Notes: generated by a model from the letters alone, not told the origin. A stretch of DNA of 64,000 nt from Symbiodinium natans (GCA_905221605.1 CAJNDS010000125.1:91001-155000); one strand, 5' to 3'. Shown: positions 18,756 through 29,258, counted from the first letter of the stretch. Numbers and translations are program-made.

Positions 18756-18845
18756 CGCCTTCGCCGTGGCCTTGGCCACTGCTTTCGGCGCCCTCTTCGC
18801 AGTCGGGGCTGGCGTGCCCCGCCGCGCGCCGCCCCTGGGTCGCAG
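18756..18845 (-). CDS. Exon, Lys/Ala-rich basic tail
   Basis: The minus strand reads TPAPTAKRAPKAVAKATAKA and ends GGCG|GTGAGATCC, a good GT donor. The Ala-Lys repeats resemble the tails of H1-like or other chromatin proteins; that is a composition argument only. CCCTAAA on the left, TTTAGGG/TTGAGGG on the right. Confidence 0.6.
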
Positions 18846-18874
18846 GCTTAGTGCGGGGTTTAGGGTTTAGGGTT

Positions 18875-18880
18875 TAGGGT

Positions 18881-18961
<81 letters not shown>

Positions 18962-18980
18962 GGGGTTTCGGGTTTCGGGT

Positions 18981-19053
<73 letters not shown>
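18875..19053 (+). repeat. TTGAGGG array
   Basis: About 24 copies of a single variant heptamer with one TTTCGGG interruption. Near-complete homogenisation of one point-mutant unit. The ATG-initiated minus frames here are pure repeat (NPQPSTL). Confidence 0.95.
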
Positions 19054-19054
<1 letters not shown>

Positions 19055-19149
19055 GCGTCCCCGAACAAGACACCGGCAAACCCTCAACACCCAAAACCGA
19101 GCTGTGAGCGAACAGAGGACAAAGGATCCAGGCGCCCACATGCTAGGTT

Positions 19150-19255
19150 TCGAGATGTCCCAAGATGTCCCTATAAGGCCCGATGAACCTGCAGGAGTGT
19201 CCCCAAACTACGTAGTCCCGAACTGCCCAGGCACCTTCATGCAACCCTACACCCC
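19150..19255 (-). CDS. Exon, unknown
   Basis: The minus strand reads AVRDYVVWGHSCRFIGPYRD. The next sequence downstream contains CTTGGGACATC, a motif of the introner family at 49207-49367. Confidence 0.5.
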
Positions 19256-19559
19256 AAGCTTTGAGCCCGAAACCCGAAACCTTCAACCCTAAGCCCTAAG
19301 ACCCTAAACCCCAAACTTTCAACCCTAAAATGCCTTCATGGCAGCTCGGGGCCCTCCTCCAAAAGCCCTGAGCAACCCAGACAAACCCTACCCCCCCCCA
19401 AAAAAAAAAAAAACTCGCCAGAGTGCGCTCCAGGGCCTAGAGCACCGAAAAACACCCCTAGAGCCCCCCGAAACCCCTAAGCCCCAAAAATTAGGGTTTA
19501 GGGTTTAGGGTTTAGGGCTTAGGGCTTAGGGTTTAGGGTTTAGGGTTTAGGGTTTAGGT

Positions 19560-19662
19560 CTACCCACGAACTCCTCCCCACCCGAGGCAACTGGGGCATC
19601 CCGGCACGCGCTCGGACTTCCCAGCGCTGGCGCAGCGCCAGGAGCGGCGGGGGTTCGGGACC
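19560..19662 (-). CDS. Exon, unknown
   Basis: The minus strand reads PPLLALRQRWEVRARAGMPQ. TTTAGGG array on the left. Confidence 0.6.
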
Positions 19663-20172
19663 TGGTGTTTGTCACTTACTTCTCCAATAACCAAGGGGAA
19701 AAAAGGTTAAACTTTAATCTTCCTACAAAGTAAGGAAACCCAAAAAGTTTAAAGTTAAGCTAAAGGCGAAGTAAGGTCATGATGAGAAAGAACCCTTGTG
19801 TGTGCTAGCACGTTGTGTACTTCTTTTTGTGTCTTTGTTGTTGTTTTGTTTTTTTTTTTTTTGGGGGGGGGGGGGTTAGGGTTTAGGGTTTAGGGTTTAG
19901 GGTTTAGGGTTTAGGGCTTAGGGCTTAGGGCTTAGGGCTTAAGGCTTAGGGCTTAGGGCTTAGGGCTTAGGGTTTGGGGTTTCGGGTTAAGGGTTTAGGG
20001 TTTAGGGTTGAGGGTGTTCGGGGCCTGGTGCTGGCTTGCAAGGGCTTCTTGAGTGAGTTGGTAGCACTATTTGTCATTATGAAAAACTCTTGTTTGTGAG
20101 TATTGTTTTGTTCGTGTTTTCTTTTGTGTGTGTGTGCGTTTATTTTTTGGGGGGCGCCGGGGGGGGGGGGGG
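19650..20172. repeat. Duplicated segment ending in T/G runs
   Basis: Two related copies, about 19650-19875 and 20018-20172: both start TTCGGG-CCTGGTG, share GTCATKATGA and CTTGTKTGTG, and end in a T-rich stretch followed by poly-G. A TTTAGGG/CTTAGGG array (19875-20010) separates them. Confidence 0.65.
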
Positions 20173-20279
20173 AGTAGGATTCTGGGTTTAGGGTTTAGGG
20201 CGTTAGGGTCTTGGAAGTTCTCAGAGGTTAAGCCCAGAGGGCAAGCACTAAATCCTAAACCCTGAACCCAAAACGCCAA

Positions 20280-20800
20280 GAATTCTCAACGGTTCATAGG
20301 GTTTTGGGTTACCGGTTTACGGTTTAGGGTTTAGGTTTAGTGTTTTGGGCTTAGGGTTCTGGATTTGGGGGTTGAGGGCTCAGAGTTCAGGGCTTATGAT
20401 TTAAGGTTTGGGGTTTAGGGCTTGAGTATACCCGAAGGCGCAGTGGTTAGTGGTTTGGAGTTTAGGTCATTGGAGAGCATAGGGAGGCAGAGCGCATGTA
20501 AAATCGGAACTGATATGAGAACATAGCAAACCCTGAATCCGAAACCCTAAACCCTAACAAGGGTCTGCTAAAGCTTGGGAGTTACGGATTGGTGCTGAAA
20601 AGTTTTCGGGGCCCAAATCCTAAACTAAACCTCCGGCGAAGGGGGTATGGCAAGTATAGCTCTTATCGGCCCTTGCGGGTTTAGGGTTTAGGGTTGCTTC
20701 AGGGCTTGAAGTACCCTAAGCCCTTGAGGGCCTCAAGGGCCTTATTGGCCTTAAGGGCCTTAAGGCCCTAACCCTAAACCCCAAACCCTCCGGAGCCCCT
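20280..20800. other. Intronic, degenerate repeats
   Basis: Diverged TTTAGGG-like words and unique sequence. A short minus frame PIRAILAIPPSPEV (about 20625-20670) is possible but weak. Confidence 0.4.
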
Positions 20801-20810
20801 GTCAGGCAGT

Positions 20811-20884
20811 CTAGGGCATTCTTGCCAGGGCAGCGGCCGGATTGTCCAAGTCAAAATCCTCGTCGTCATCCTCGTCCTCTCTAG
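20811..20884 (-). CDS. Exon, acidic
   Basis: The minus strand reads EDEDDDEDFDLDNPAAALAR, then MP and TAG at 20813-20811. Acidic low-complexity tail typical of nuclear or chaperone proteins. Stop or intron start not distinguished. CCCTAAA on the left, TTTAGGG on the right. Confidence 0.6.
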
Positions 20885-21194
20885 GGTTAGGATTTAGGGT
20901 TAATTTAGGGTTAATTAGGGTTTAGGGTCTAGGATTTAGCGTTTAGGATATTCGCTTTTAGGGATTCGAGGGGTTATCGGGTTTGTAGGGTATGGGGTTG
21001 CCAGGGTTCGGGACCTGCTAGACATCTGAAACTTCTACACCCCTAAACCCTGGACCCTCAACCCTAAACCCTAAACCCTAAACCTTAAACCCTAAACCCT
21101 AAACCCTAAACCCTAAACCCTAAACACTACACCCTACACCCTTAATACCCTTAAACCCCAAACCCTCAACCTCTGGACCTCCCCGCCTACCCCC

Positions 21195-21262
21195 CTAAAG
21201 CGACGGTGTTGTGATGCAAACAGGGCCGACCGCCGTGAGCCTCTGCCAAGCCTCAAATAGGC
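21195..21262 (-). CDS. Short exon
   Basis: The minus strand reads AWQRLTAVGPVCITTPSL. CCCTAAA on the left, TTCAGGG array on the right. Confidence 0.5.
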
Positions 21263-21263
21263 T

Positions 21264-21395
21264 TCAGGGTTCAGGGTTCAGGGTTCAGGGTTCAGGGTTC
21301 AGGGTTCAGGGTTCAGGGTTCAGGGTTCAGGGTTCAGGGTTCAGGGTTTAGGGTTTAGGGTTTAGGGTTTAGGGTTTAGGGTTTAGGGTTTAGAG
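21264..21395 (+). repeat. TTCAGGG array then TTTAGGG
   Basis: Twelve TTCAGGG units followed by about seven TTTAGGG; a sharp switch between two homogeneous blocks. Confidence 0.95.
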
Positions 21396-21499
21396 TTCAG
21401 GGGTTAGCATTCAGGCTGCAAACTTGCAGGCAGGGTTTAGGATGGAGGCCTTCAGGCGTTCGGGTTTGGGCCCTGCACTTTTAAAATGGCCTTAGCCGG

Positions 21500-21727
21500 A
21501 AAACCCTAAAGGCCCCAAAGCCTAATTACAGGCCAGGGTTCAGGGCTCCCTACACCCTCCTCCAGGCTTCTGGGCTTGTGGGCCGAGAACTTAGGGCTTT
21601 TGGCCAAAAATCGAGAACTCATAGCCAAGTCCTCCCAACCTGTTTCCAGTGCCGATGCACGATCAGATTTGTCGCTCCCCTTCGTCATGAGCGTCCCGCG
21701 ATCAGCCATCGAGAACACATATATCAA
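21500..21727 (-). other. Probable 3' untranslated region
   Basis: Repeat-poor sequence directly after the stop at 21728. A 73-codon minus frame crosses it, but its composition is less convincing. Confidence 0.35.
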
Positions 21728-21948
21728 CTAGTGGATAGCGGATGTTGCCAATAAGAGGCGAGTCATACCGTCCTCGAATATCGTCACACTCATGAAATGA
21801 GTGTGCGGCAGACACTCCTTGATCACGCGTTCAACCGCTTGCCATGAAATACGCTCAGAAGCGCCACTGTTGCTGAGGTGGCGGATTTGGCCATACCCTC
21901 CTTCCTGCTTTTCAGAGTGATGCTCCGGCATCCAGCTGTTTTCCAACT
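21728..21948 (-). CDS. C-terminal exon, unknown protein
   Basis: After GCTAG the minus strand reads LENSWMPEHHSEKQEGGYGQ, RISWQAVERVIKECLPHTHF and MSVTIFEDGMTRLLLATSAI, then H and TAG at 21728. At 72 codons it is among the longest exons here, and its stop is followed by repeat-poor DNA, as expected for a gene end. A possible alpha/beta fold; family not recognised. Confidence 0.7.
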
Positions 21949-22109
21949 AGCTAGCCTCTTTGAGCCAATCTTCTGGTTTAGGCTTTGGGGCGATTGGCCC
22001 TGAAAACCACCTGAAACCTTTCGGGGGGATTTAGGGCTAACCCTAAACCCTAAACCCTAAACCCTAAACCCTAAACCCTAAACCCTAAACCCTAAACCCT
22101 AAACCCTAA

Positions 22110-22185
22110 GCCATGGACTCGCAGGCCCGGCCTGTGCGGGAGAGCTGGGCGCCGGCTCGGCCCTGACCTCGCGGAACTAAGGGCC
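22110..22185 (-). CDS. Exon, Ala/Pro-rich
   Basis: The minus strand reads FREVRAEPAPSSPAQAGPAS. CCCTAAA on the left, TTTAGGG on the right. Confidence 0.5.
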
Positions 22186-22224
22186 TCCCTCCTGGTGACC
22201 TTTACTAAGGGGGCTTAGGGCTTA

Positions 22225-22338
22225 GAAGTTTAGGGTTTAGGGTTTAGGGTTTAGGGTTTAGGGTTTAGGGTTTAGGGTTTAGGGTTTAGGGTTTAGGGTT
22301 TAGGGTTTAGGGTTTAGGGTTTAGGGTTTAGGGTTTAG
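22225..22338 (+). repeat. TTTAGGG array
   Basis: About 16 perfect heptamers. Confidence 0.95.
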
Positions 22339-22399
22339 AGGAAGCTTTGGGGTTCAGGGCTCAGAGGTTAAGGGCTTAGGGTTTACGGGGTTTCGCGAT

Positions 22400-22453
22400 T
22401 GTAGGGTTTTGTTGGCTCGAGCACCGGATTCATTCCGACTCGCACAACCTCCT
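22400..22453 (-). CDS. Exon, unknown
   Basis: After TTTTAG the minus strand reads EVVRVGMNPVLEPTKPYNRE. Strongly protein-like. Confidence 0.6.
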
Positions 22454-22684
22454 AAAATGGAAATTCAGGTTCAGCGTTGGCGAAATCTCCCCACAAACCC
22501 TAAACCCTAAACCCTAAACCCTAGTTTGGCCCCAAAAAAAACCCGAAACCCGAAACCCTAAACCTAGGCCTTCAACTCCAGGGTCTGTTAACTGTTGCGT
22601 GACCCCCCCCCCTAAACCCTAAACCCTAAACCCTAAACTCTAAACCCTAAACCCTAAACCCCCCTTAAAAAAAAAAAAAAAAAA

Positions 22685-22778
22685 ACTCCGACGCCGAGCG
22701 TCTTCTCTCTGAAGAATGCGTATGGGCACCGGCGGGGCAAACACGGCCCCAGCTCCTCACAGGACATGAGCTTCGGTT
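22685..22778 (-). CDS. Exon, Cys-containing
   Basis: The minus strand reads KLMSCEELGPCLPRRCPYAF, then FREKTLGVG. CCCTAAA and poly-A on the left, TTTAGGG on the right. Confidence 0.65.
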
Positions 22779-22899
22779 TAGGGTTTAGGATTTAGGGTTT
22801 AGGATTGAGGCTTTAGGGTTTAGGGTTTAGGTTTTGGGGTTTAGGGTTTAGGGTTTAGGGTTCAAGGTTTAGGGTTCAGGGTTTAGGGTTCAGGGTTTA

Positions 22900-23130
22900 G
22901 GGGAAGCTTGGGGAGCCTTTGGGAGCCTTTGGGAGCAGTGGGGAGTCTGAGGGAGCCTTGGGTTACACACCTAAACCCTAAACCCTAAACCCTAGACCCT
23001 AAACCCTAAACCCTAAGCCCTAAGCCCTAAGCCCTAAACCCTAAACCCTAAACCCTAAACCCTAAACCCCTAAACCCTAAACCCTAAACCCTGCCTAAAC
23101 CCTAAACCCAAACCCTAAACCCTAAGGAAG
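22900..23130. repeat. Mixed GGGAGCC and CCCTAAA blocks
   Basis: GGGAGCCTTTGGGAGCAGTG resembles the interior of the GTTCTTAAGGGAG introner family, followed by about 20 CCCTAAA/CCCTAAG units. Confidence 0.7.
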
Positions 23131-23344
23131 GGCAACCAAAGAGGTGTATAACTTTTCTCATGGTTTGGGCGTTAAGTGCTCTAGGGGGCGTAAGCCTCGA
23201 AGCCCCAAAGCACACAGAAACGTAGAGACTCCTTAAGTCGAGGAGACAGCCTCGTCTGCTTTAGGGGGTTTAGGGTTTAGGGTCTAGAGTTTAGGGTTTA
23301 GGGCTTCGGGCTTCGGGTTTAGGACATAGGGTTTAGGGAATTAG

Positions 23345-23440
23345 GGAGCAAAGCCTCGTCCAGAACTCTTTCAAAAAAATGTCGCGGCCAAGCAGCCCGA
23401 ACCCAGCAGCCCACTCTGACACCGCAAGATCCCTCAGGGG
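23345..23440 (-). CDS. Exon, unknown
   Basis: The minus strand reads RDLAVSEWAAGFGLLGRDIF, then LKEFWTRLCS. Clear globular-protein composition. Confidence 0.65.
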
Positions 23441-23704
23441 GCCGAAAAATATCCCCCCAAACTCACAAAACAACTACCGAAAGTTCGACAAGCCCAAGTC
23501 CCTGAACCCTAAACCCCTGAACCCCTAATCCCCCAAGTCATAAACCAAAACATGTCCTAAACCTTAACCAACTAAGTACAAACCCTGAATCCCAAACTCT
23601 ACAAAAAAAGACGAAAACTCGATAAACCCTGAACCTTAGACCGAATCAAACTCTAAAATGATATACAGGAAATTCGATACACCCCTGAACCTTAGACCGA
23701 ATCA

Positions 23705-23805
23705 ACTGAACTGCTCCTTCGTGGGGCGGCGGTGGGGGAGGCGCCATCATGCTCGTGAGCACCACGTAACTGAGGGCGCTTGTTGCGCTTGAGGTGTGTA
23801 GGCCC
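23705..23805 (-). CDS. Exon, frame ambiguous
   Basis: Two minus frames: RNKRPQLRGAHEHDGASPTA and SATSALSYVVLTSMMAPPPP. Confidence 0.45.
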
Positions 23806-23955
23806 TATGAACCCTATAAGTCCCATCTAAGCCCTATAAGCCCTATAAGCCCTGAGCCCTAAACCCTAAGCTCGAAACCCGAAACCCTAGACCCTAAGCC
23901 CTAAACCAGGCTTAGGGCTTCGTTGGATTGTGACTAGGACTATACTATACTGGAA

Positions 23956-24205
23956 CTAGTCAAAAGGTGGACAAAGAATCGACTTGAACATTCGTGGGCC
24001 CTTACACTGAATATTCTGAAGTATCCACAATTGGAAGTTTCGGGTTTTTAACATCCGAAAGAGAAAGAAGCCCTTTGAACCCAACACATATCCTCGCCCT
24101 CGCTTAGCTCCATTAACTGGGAAGCCGAGGCACTCAGCCATCTGCTCCTTGCTGAGATGCTGCGCATCCTTTCTTTTCTGGGCAGGCACCTGGCCCCACA
24201 TGGAG
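23956..24205 (-). CDS. Exon, 81 codons
   Basis: The minus strand reads GQVPAQKRKDAQHLSKEQMA, ECLGFPVNGAKRGRGYVLGS and, less certainly, FRMLKTRNFQLWILQNIQCK, to TGA at about 23956. The first half (24110-24205) is most convincing. The AT-richer second half may be intron. TTTAGGG array on the right. Confidence 0.6.
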
Positions 24206-24699
24206 AAGGGTTAGGGTTTAGGGTTCAGGGTTCAGGGTTCAGGGTTCAGGGTTTAGGGTTTAGGGTTTAGGGTTTAGGGTTTGGGGTTTGGGGTTTAGGG
24301 TTTGGGGTTTAGGGTTCCGGGTCTTGCGGGCTTTGGGTTAAGGTGCTTGAGCCTTTAAAGGCCCCTAAGCCCTGAACACTAAAGGCCCCGAAACCAGCAC
24401 TCAGACGCATCCTAAAGCGCGTAAAGCCTAAAGCCCGCAACGCCCTCAAGCCCCAAAACCCTGAACCGCAAGCAACCGAAATTAACTGGGCTTTTCCCCC
24501 AAATCCAGTGGGGGTACCCCAATTCCTCAAGAGGCACCCTATTATGCGAAACCCCCACAAATTAAGCCCTACGACCCCTGAAGACAACCTAAAACTCCTG
24601 CGGATTTGCATTCTCGTCTCTACCTCCTAAGCACCAAGCCTTGTTCCTAAACCTAATCATGCCAGTATACAGAACCCTGCATTCAAGCTTGACGTGCAA

Positions 24700-24830
24700 A
24701 AACGTTACACCCCAGACGCCTAAACCCTAAACCCTAAACCCTAAACACCAAACACCAAACCCCAAACCCCAAACCCCAAACCCCAAACCCCAAACCCTAA
24801 ACCCTAAACCCTAAACCCTACCGCCCTAAA
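24700..24830 (-). repeat. CCCTAAA/CCCCAAA array
   Basis: About 14 units including six CCCCAAA. Confidence 0.9.
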
Positions 24831-24834
24831 CCCC

Positions 24835-24940
24835 CACAGCCTCGGGGGCGGGGCTTGGTGCGGACGCCGTCTGCGGCCGCTGCAGAAGGCGAGGTCGTGT
24901 TCCCTCCTTTCTGTGGCACTTTGGGGTTCGGCGTCCCTAC
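24835..24940 (-). CDS. Exon, low complexity
   Basis: Minus frames NPKVPQKGGNTTSPSAAAAD or EPQSATERREHDLAFCSGRR. Frame not settled. Confidence 0.5.
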
Positions 24941-25041
24941 AGGCCCTAAACCCTAAACGGGACCCTAAACGACCTAAACACTAAACCCTAAACCCTAAAC
25001 TCCAAACCCTAAACCCTAAACCCTAAACCCTAAACCCTGAC

Positions 25042-25118
25042 TTGGAGAAGTGGCCACTCATACTCAGGCCGGAACCTTGCCCAAGCCTGCGCAGCTTGCT
25101 CTGTGGGGCGGATGAGGA
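25042..25118 (-). CDS. Exon, unknown
   Basis: The minus strand reads PTEQAAQAWARFRPEYEWPL. CCCTAAA on the left, TTTAGGG on the right. Confidence 0.6.
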
Positions 25119-25139
25119 TTCAGGGTGTGGTTTGGGGTC

Positions 25140-25362
25140 TAGGGTTTAGGGTTTAGGGTTTAGGGTTTAGGGTTTAGGGTTTAGGGTTTAGGGTTTAGGG
25201 TTTAGGGTTTAGGGTTTAGGGTTGAGGGTTTAGGGTTTAGGGTTTAGGGTTTAGGGTTTAGGGTTTCGGGTTTCGGGTTTCGGGTTTGGGGTTTGGGGTT
25301 TGGGGTTTAGGGTTTAGGGTTTAGGGTTTAGGGTTTAGGGTTTAGGGTTTAGGGCTAGGGTT
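25140..25362 (+). repeat. Long TTTAGGG array
   Basis: About 31 heptamers with short TTTCGGG and TTTGGGG blocks. Confidence 0.97.
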
Positions 25363-25369
25363 TCGGGCT

Positions 25370-25900
25370 TGGGGTATGATGTTTTGTTTCTTCCTGGTTT
25401 GCGGCGCGGCGTGACTGCACCCCACTGTGACAACCACAGTTTTGGGGTGTGCAGGATTGAAGGTGTACCCCAACCCGACAACCCCTACGACCCTTGGCTG
25501 CTCTTAGCAGAGTAGCTATAAATTTAGTTTTTAGCTGCCTTATTAAGAAACCCAATAAACCCAAAAAGGCTAAAGATGTAAAGTTACAGTAAAGCACCAC
25601 AAAGGACCTTAATCAACGAGCTCTGCTTCAGCCTCACCCCGGGAAGAACGCCCGAAATCTCCGTAAACTGAACATGAGGTCCCCATCCTACCACGTGATT
25701 TCCCAACCGAGCCCCAAACCCCGAACCCTGAATCCAAGCTACGAACTCTAAACCGAATCTTAGGGGCGCCCTAAGCTCCATATTTGGTAGTTTCCGCAAG
25801 TATGGGGTACAGTAGGGGTACCCTTTCTGGAGGGGTACCCCTTTCTGGGGGTCTCCTTTAAGGGGATTCTGATCCCGACTTTGGGAACATGCCCCTACGT
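25370..25900. other. Unique intron-like region
   Basis: Mostly unique sequence. The word TTTTGGGGTGTGCAG near 25440 recurs near 41730. The GGGGTACC-rich part (25800-25870) looks like an introner remnant. A short frame QSRRAANQEETKH (about 25375-25415, minus) is possible. Confidence 0.35.
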
Positions 25901-25984
25901 AACTAAACCCTAAACCCTGAACCCTAAACCCTAAACCCTAAACCCTAAACCCTAAACCCTAAACCCTAAACGGGGGAAGGGGGG

Positions 25985-26065
25985 CCAAAAAGGCAGCCAA
26001 GCAAAGCAGGGCGCGGCCCTGCCTATGGGCTTCTGATGATGGTTCACGGCATGGCCATTCATCTC
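25985..26065 (-). CDS. Exon, unknown
   Basis: After GCAG the minus strand reads EMNGHAVNHHQKPIGRAAPC, then FAWLPFW. CCCTAAA on the left, TTTAGGG on the right. Confidence 0.6.
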
Positions 26066-26069
26066 CTGC

Positions 26070-26285
26070 TTAGGGTTTAGGGTTTAGGGTTTAGGGTTTA
26101 GGGTTTGGGGTTTAGGGTGTAGGGTTTAGGGTTTAGGGTTTAGGGTTTAGGGTGTAGGGTTTAGGGTTTAGGGTTTAGGGTTTAGGGTTTAGGGTTTAGG
26201 GTGTAGGGTTTAGGGTTTAGGGTTTAGGGTTTAGGGTTTAGGGTTTAGGTTTTAGGGTTTAGGGTTTAGGGTTTAGGGTTTAGGG
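26070..26285 (+). repeat. Long TTTAGGG array
   Basis: About 30 heptamers with scattered TGTAGGG. Confidence 0.97.
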
Positions 26286-26520
26286 TCCCTCCCTCTCTCC
26301 CCAAACGAAAGGCGAACTTGGGATTTCAGGGACCTTGGGACTTTAGGAGTTTTAGGGGCTTCAGGCACTTTAGGGACTTGAGGGGGCTTTAGGGCTTCTG
26401 GGTGTAGGCCTGGAGAAGGTTGGGGTCCATGCGACTCCAACTGTGCCATCAGTCGGGAGGCGTTCTGCAACGATCGGACCAGCGGACGGACCATTCCCCA
26501 GATTGGGGAACCCCCTTCGA
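26285..26520 (-). CDS. Exon, PKVP-repeat protein
   Basis: A 132-codon minus frame (26273-26671); the credible part reads VRSLQNASRLMAQLESHGPQ, then PPQVPKVPEAPKTPKVPRSL. The Pro-Lys-Val-Pro repeats suggest a disordered segment. The 5' part of the frame overlaps an AATTCTCG-repeat intron stretch. Confidence 0.55.
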
Positions 26521-26734
26521 GTTCCCCTCCAAAATGCGAGAATTCCTTAATTCTACTTCTAGCTCCCCCCCCCCCCCACAAAAAAAACGAGAATTCCTTA
26601 GTTCTAGCAAGCCAAAGAAAGCTTATTCTAGCCATCCCCAGAGAGTGTACCCCCGATGTTCGGAAAGCCACACATCTGATTCTTTCAAGACCGACACGAA
26701 CCTTTTAACCTGAGGCCCGCCTGAAGACCCCAAA

Positions 26735-26835
26735 CCCTATAAACCCTATAAACCCTATAAACCCTATAAACCCTATAAACCCTATGAACTCTATAAGCCC
26801 TAAAACACCCTGTAGACCCTATAAACCCCATAAAC
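26735..26835 (-). repeat. CCCTATAAA nonamer array
   Basis: About nine units of CCCTATAAA, another variant. Similar blocks at 32150-32230 and 38240-38400. Confidence 0.9.
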
Positions 26836-26854
26836 CGAAACTCCAATCCCGCAA

Positions 26855-26915
26855 GACTTCACGACCGGCGTCCTTCCCCGGCTTCTGCCTTGGCTGTGCA
26901 CACTCTTGGGCTTAG
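26855..26915 (-). CDS. Exon, Ser/Arg-rich
   Basis: The minus strand reads PKSVHSQGRSRGRTPVVKS; the RSRGR composition is compatible with RNA binding (inference). Confidence 0.5.
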
Positions 26916-26935
26916 GATCCGGGATTTCGTCATGG

Positions 26936-27007
26936 GTTTAGGGTTTAGGGTTTAGGGTTTAGGGTTTAGGGTTTAGGGTTTAGGGTTTAGGGTTTAGGGT
27001 TTAGGGT
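26936..27007 (+). repeat. TTTAGGG array
   Basis: About 12 perfect heptamers. Confidence 0.95.
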
Positions 27008-27029
27008 TTAGGGTTTAGGGTTTAGCGTT

Positions 27030-27145
27030 CCCCTTACTACCCACCTCCAATCCTGTTCAAGCGGGAGGTAGTGCAGGATCCCATGACAACAACCTGCGGT
27101 TGCTTCAAGGCCCTGGCTCTTGTACCAGCCGGCCACGGTTAGTTT
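27030..27145 (-). CDS. Exon, unknown
   Basis: The minus strand reads TVAGWYKSQGLEATAGCCHG, then ILHYLPLEQDWRWVV. Well-mixed globular composition, 37 codons. Confidence 0.65.
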
Positions 27146-27413
27146 AGGGATTTCGAGTTTAGAGTTTAGAGTTTAAGGTTTAGGGTTCAGGGTTTAGGTT
27201 TTAGGGTTTAGGGTTTAGGGTTTAGGAGGGCCCCAACCCCCCTAAAATCAAGGCAAAACATGTTCGTGAACCTTCTTCAAGGATAAACCCTGAAGCCCTG
27301 CACCCTATAAAAGCACAGCCTTAAAGTGCTAACTAAACCCTACGACCCTAGGAACGCTAGGCATCGGAGGACGCAACGACGCAACAGCGACTAGACCACA
27401 AACCCTTCTAGCG

Positions 27414-27490
27414 TTGTAGGGTTACTCCCCACTACTCCCTAAGGCTCCTTAAGCTTTTCTAAGGTTCCCTGGGTACCTTCCCCCCAATGA
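27414..27490. mobile_element. Partial introner, GTTCTTAAGGGAG family
   Basis: GTTGTAGGGTTACTCCCCAC, then GGTTCCCTGGGTACCTTCC, match one half of the family in reverse orientation. Confidence 0.5.
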
Positions 27491-27594
27491 AGCCGCCTAA
27501 CCCTAAACCCTAAGCCCTATAAATCATAAATCCTAAACCCTAAACCCTAAACCCTAAATCCCCCTCCCTGAAGAACGCTAGAATAACAAGACCA

Positions 27595-27668
27595 TCTAAC
27601 AAGAACAAAGCCATGTGCCGAGGTGCTCCGGCGAGTTTTCCCGCAAGAGCCTCGGTTTCAAAGATTTG
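27595..27668 (-). CDS. Exon, unknown
   Basis: The minus strand reads VQIFETEALAGKLAGAPRHM, then ALFL. Confidence 0.65.
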
Positions 27669-27796
27669 GACATTTGGGGCTCTAGAGGATTTATAGGGTT
27701 CAGGGTTTGTAGGGTTTTTTAAAGCTTTAAAGAGTTTATAGGGTTTATCGGGTTTAGGGTTCGAGGTTTTGTGGTTTGAGAGGTTTGGGGTTGCAT

Positions 27797-27945
27797 GCAG
27801 CGATGAAAAATCAAAGCCTGGGGTTGCGTCCCAAGCCTGATAAAGTCCTCCAAACCCACCCCCTCAGATCTAAGGATCCATGGGACATGGCAACTGGTGA
27901 CCGCAGTGCTTCTTTGGGTGGCTGTTTAAAATCCCACTTCTTGCC
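27797..27945 (-). CDS. Exon, unknown
   Basis: After GCAAG the minus strand reads KWDFKQPPKEALRSPVAMSH, then WRTLSGLGRNPRL and TGA. About 43 codons. The exon may end earlier. Confidence 0.6.
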
Positions 27946-28027
27946 CTAACTTACACCCCAAGCCCACCCAAACGCAAAGCTCCAAAGACCCCAGTCCCTA
28001 AACCCTAAACCCTAAACCCTAAACCCT

Positions 28028-28092
28028 CAGGTTCTGCACCCATCAAGGCAAGGCGCACTTTGCGGTGGGTCGGCTGCTGGTATGGCTCAACC
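28028..28092 (-). CDS. Exon after CA-microsatellite intron
   Basis: After CTGGCAAG the minus strand reads VEPYQQPTHRKVRLALMGAE, then PEG and GAGG|GTTTAGGG. Confidence 0.7.
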
Positions 28093-28104
28093 TTGCCAGG
28101 TGCA

Positions 28105-28774
<670 letters not shown>

Positions 28775-28777
<3 letters not shown>

Positions 28778-28822
28778 GTTTAGGGGCCATTCTGCGTCGG
28801 GGCCCACCATTCTTGCCTCTGG
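28775..28822 (-). CDS. Exon before CA-microsatellite intron
   Basis: The minus strand reads PEARMVGPDAEWPL, ending CTAAACGC|GTGTGTGTG, so the microsatellite itself supplies the GT donor. Confidence 0.6.
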
Positions 28823-29099
28823 GGTTTTGGAGTTTTAAGTTCGGGGGTTTGGGGCTTGTAAGGGTTTGGGGTTTAGGGTTTAGGGTTTGGGGCTGAGGGT
28901 TTAGGGCTTAGGGATAGACATAGGGGTTTGGGCAGGGCTCTGCCAAAACGAAGCCTCGACACATACAACTTCCAGCCCAACAATCCTCACCCTCCGCCCC
29001 CCAACACCCGAAACCCAAAAACCCTGAACCCTAAACATACAACCCTAAACCTTAAACCCTGAACCCTAAACTCTAATCTGCCCTAGACCCTAAGCTGCC

Positions 29100-29162
29100 C
29101 CAGGTGCTGAAGCTTATAGCCTCCAAGCGCGTGGTAAACAACGAAAACGCAACTCAACGCCT
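29100..29162 (-). CDS. Exon, hydrophobic
   Basis: The minus strand reads ALSCVFVVYHALGGYKLQHL. Possible membrane or core-strand segment. Confidence 0.6.
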
Positions 29163-29197
29163 AAACCCTAAACCCTAAGCCCTTACAAGTCCCCTAC

Positions 29198-29258
29198 ATC
29201 GGGAGCAGGAGAGGGAGCTTGGGGTTGTCACAGCGAAGGGCCGCGACAGAGATTCGCC
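29198..29258 (-). CDS. Exon, unknown
   Basis: The minus strand reads RISVAALRCDNPKLPLLLP. CCCTAAA on the left, TTTAGGG on the right. Confidence 0.5.

Noticed and set aside
21955-21972. Relic of the dinoflagellate spliced leader (minus GATTGGCTCAAAG; also TTTGGCTCAGG near 58595 and CCGGCTCAAG near 63850)
   Set aside because: Only 8-10 bases match the 3' end of the known leader; expected by chance in 64 kb.
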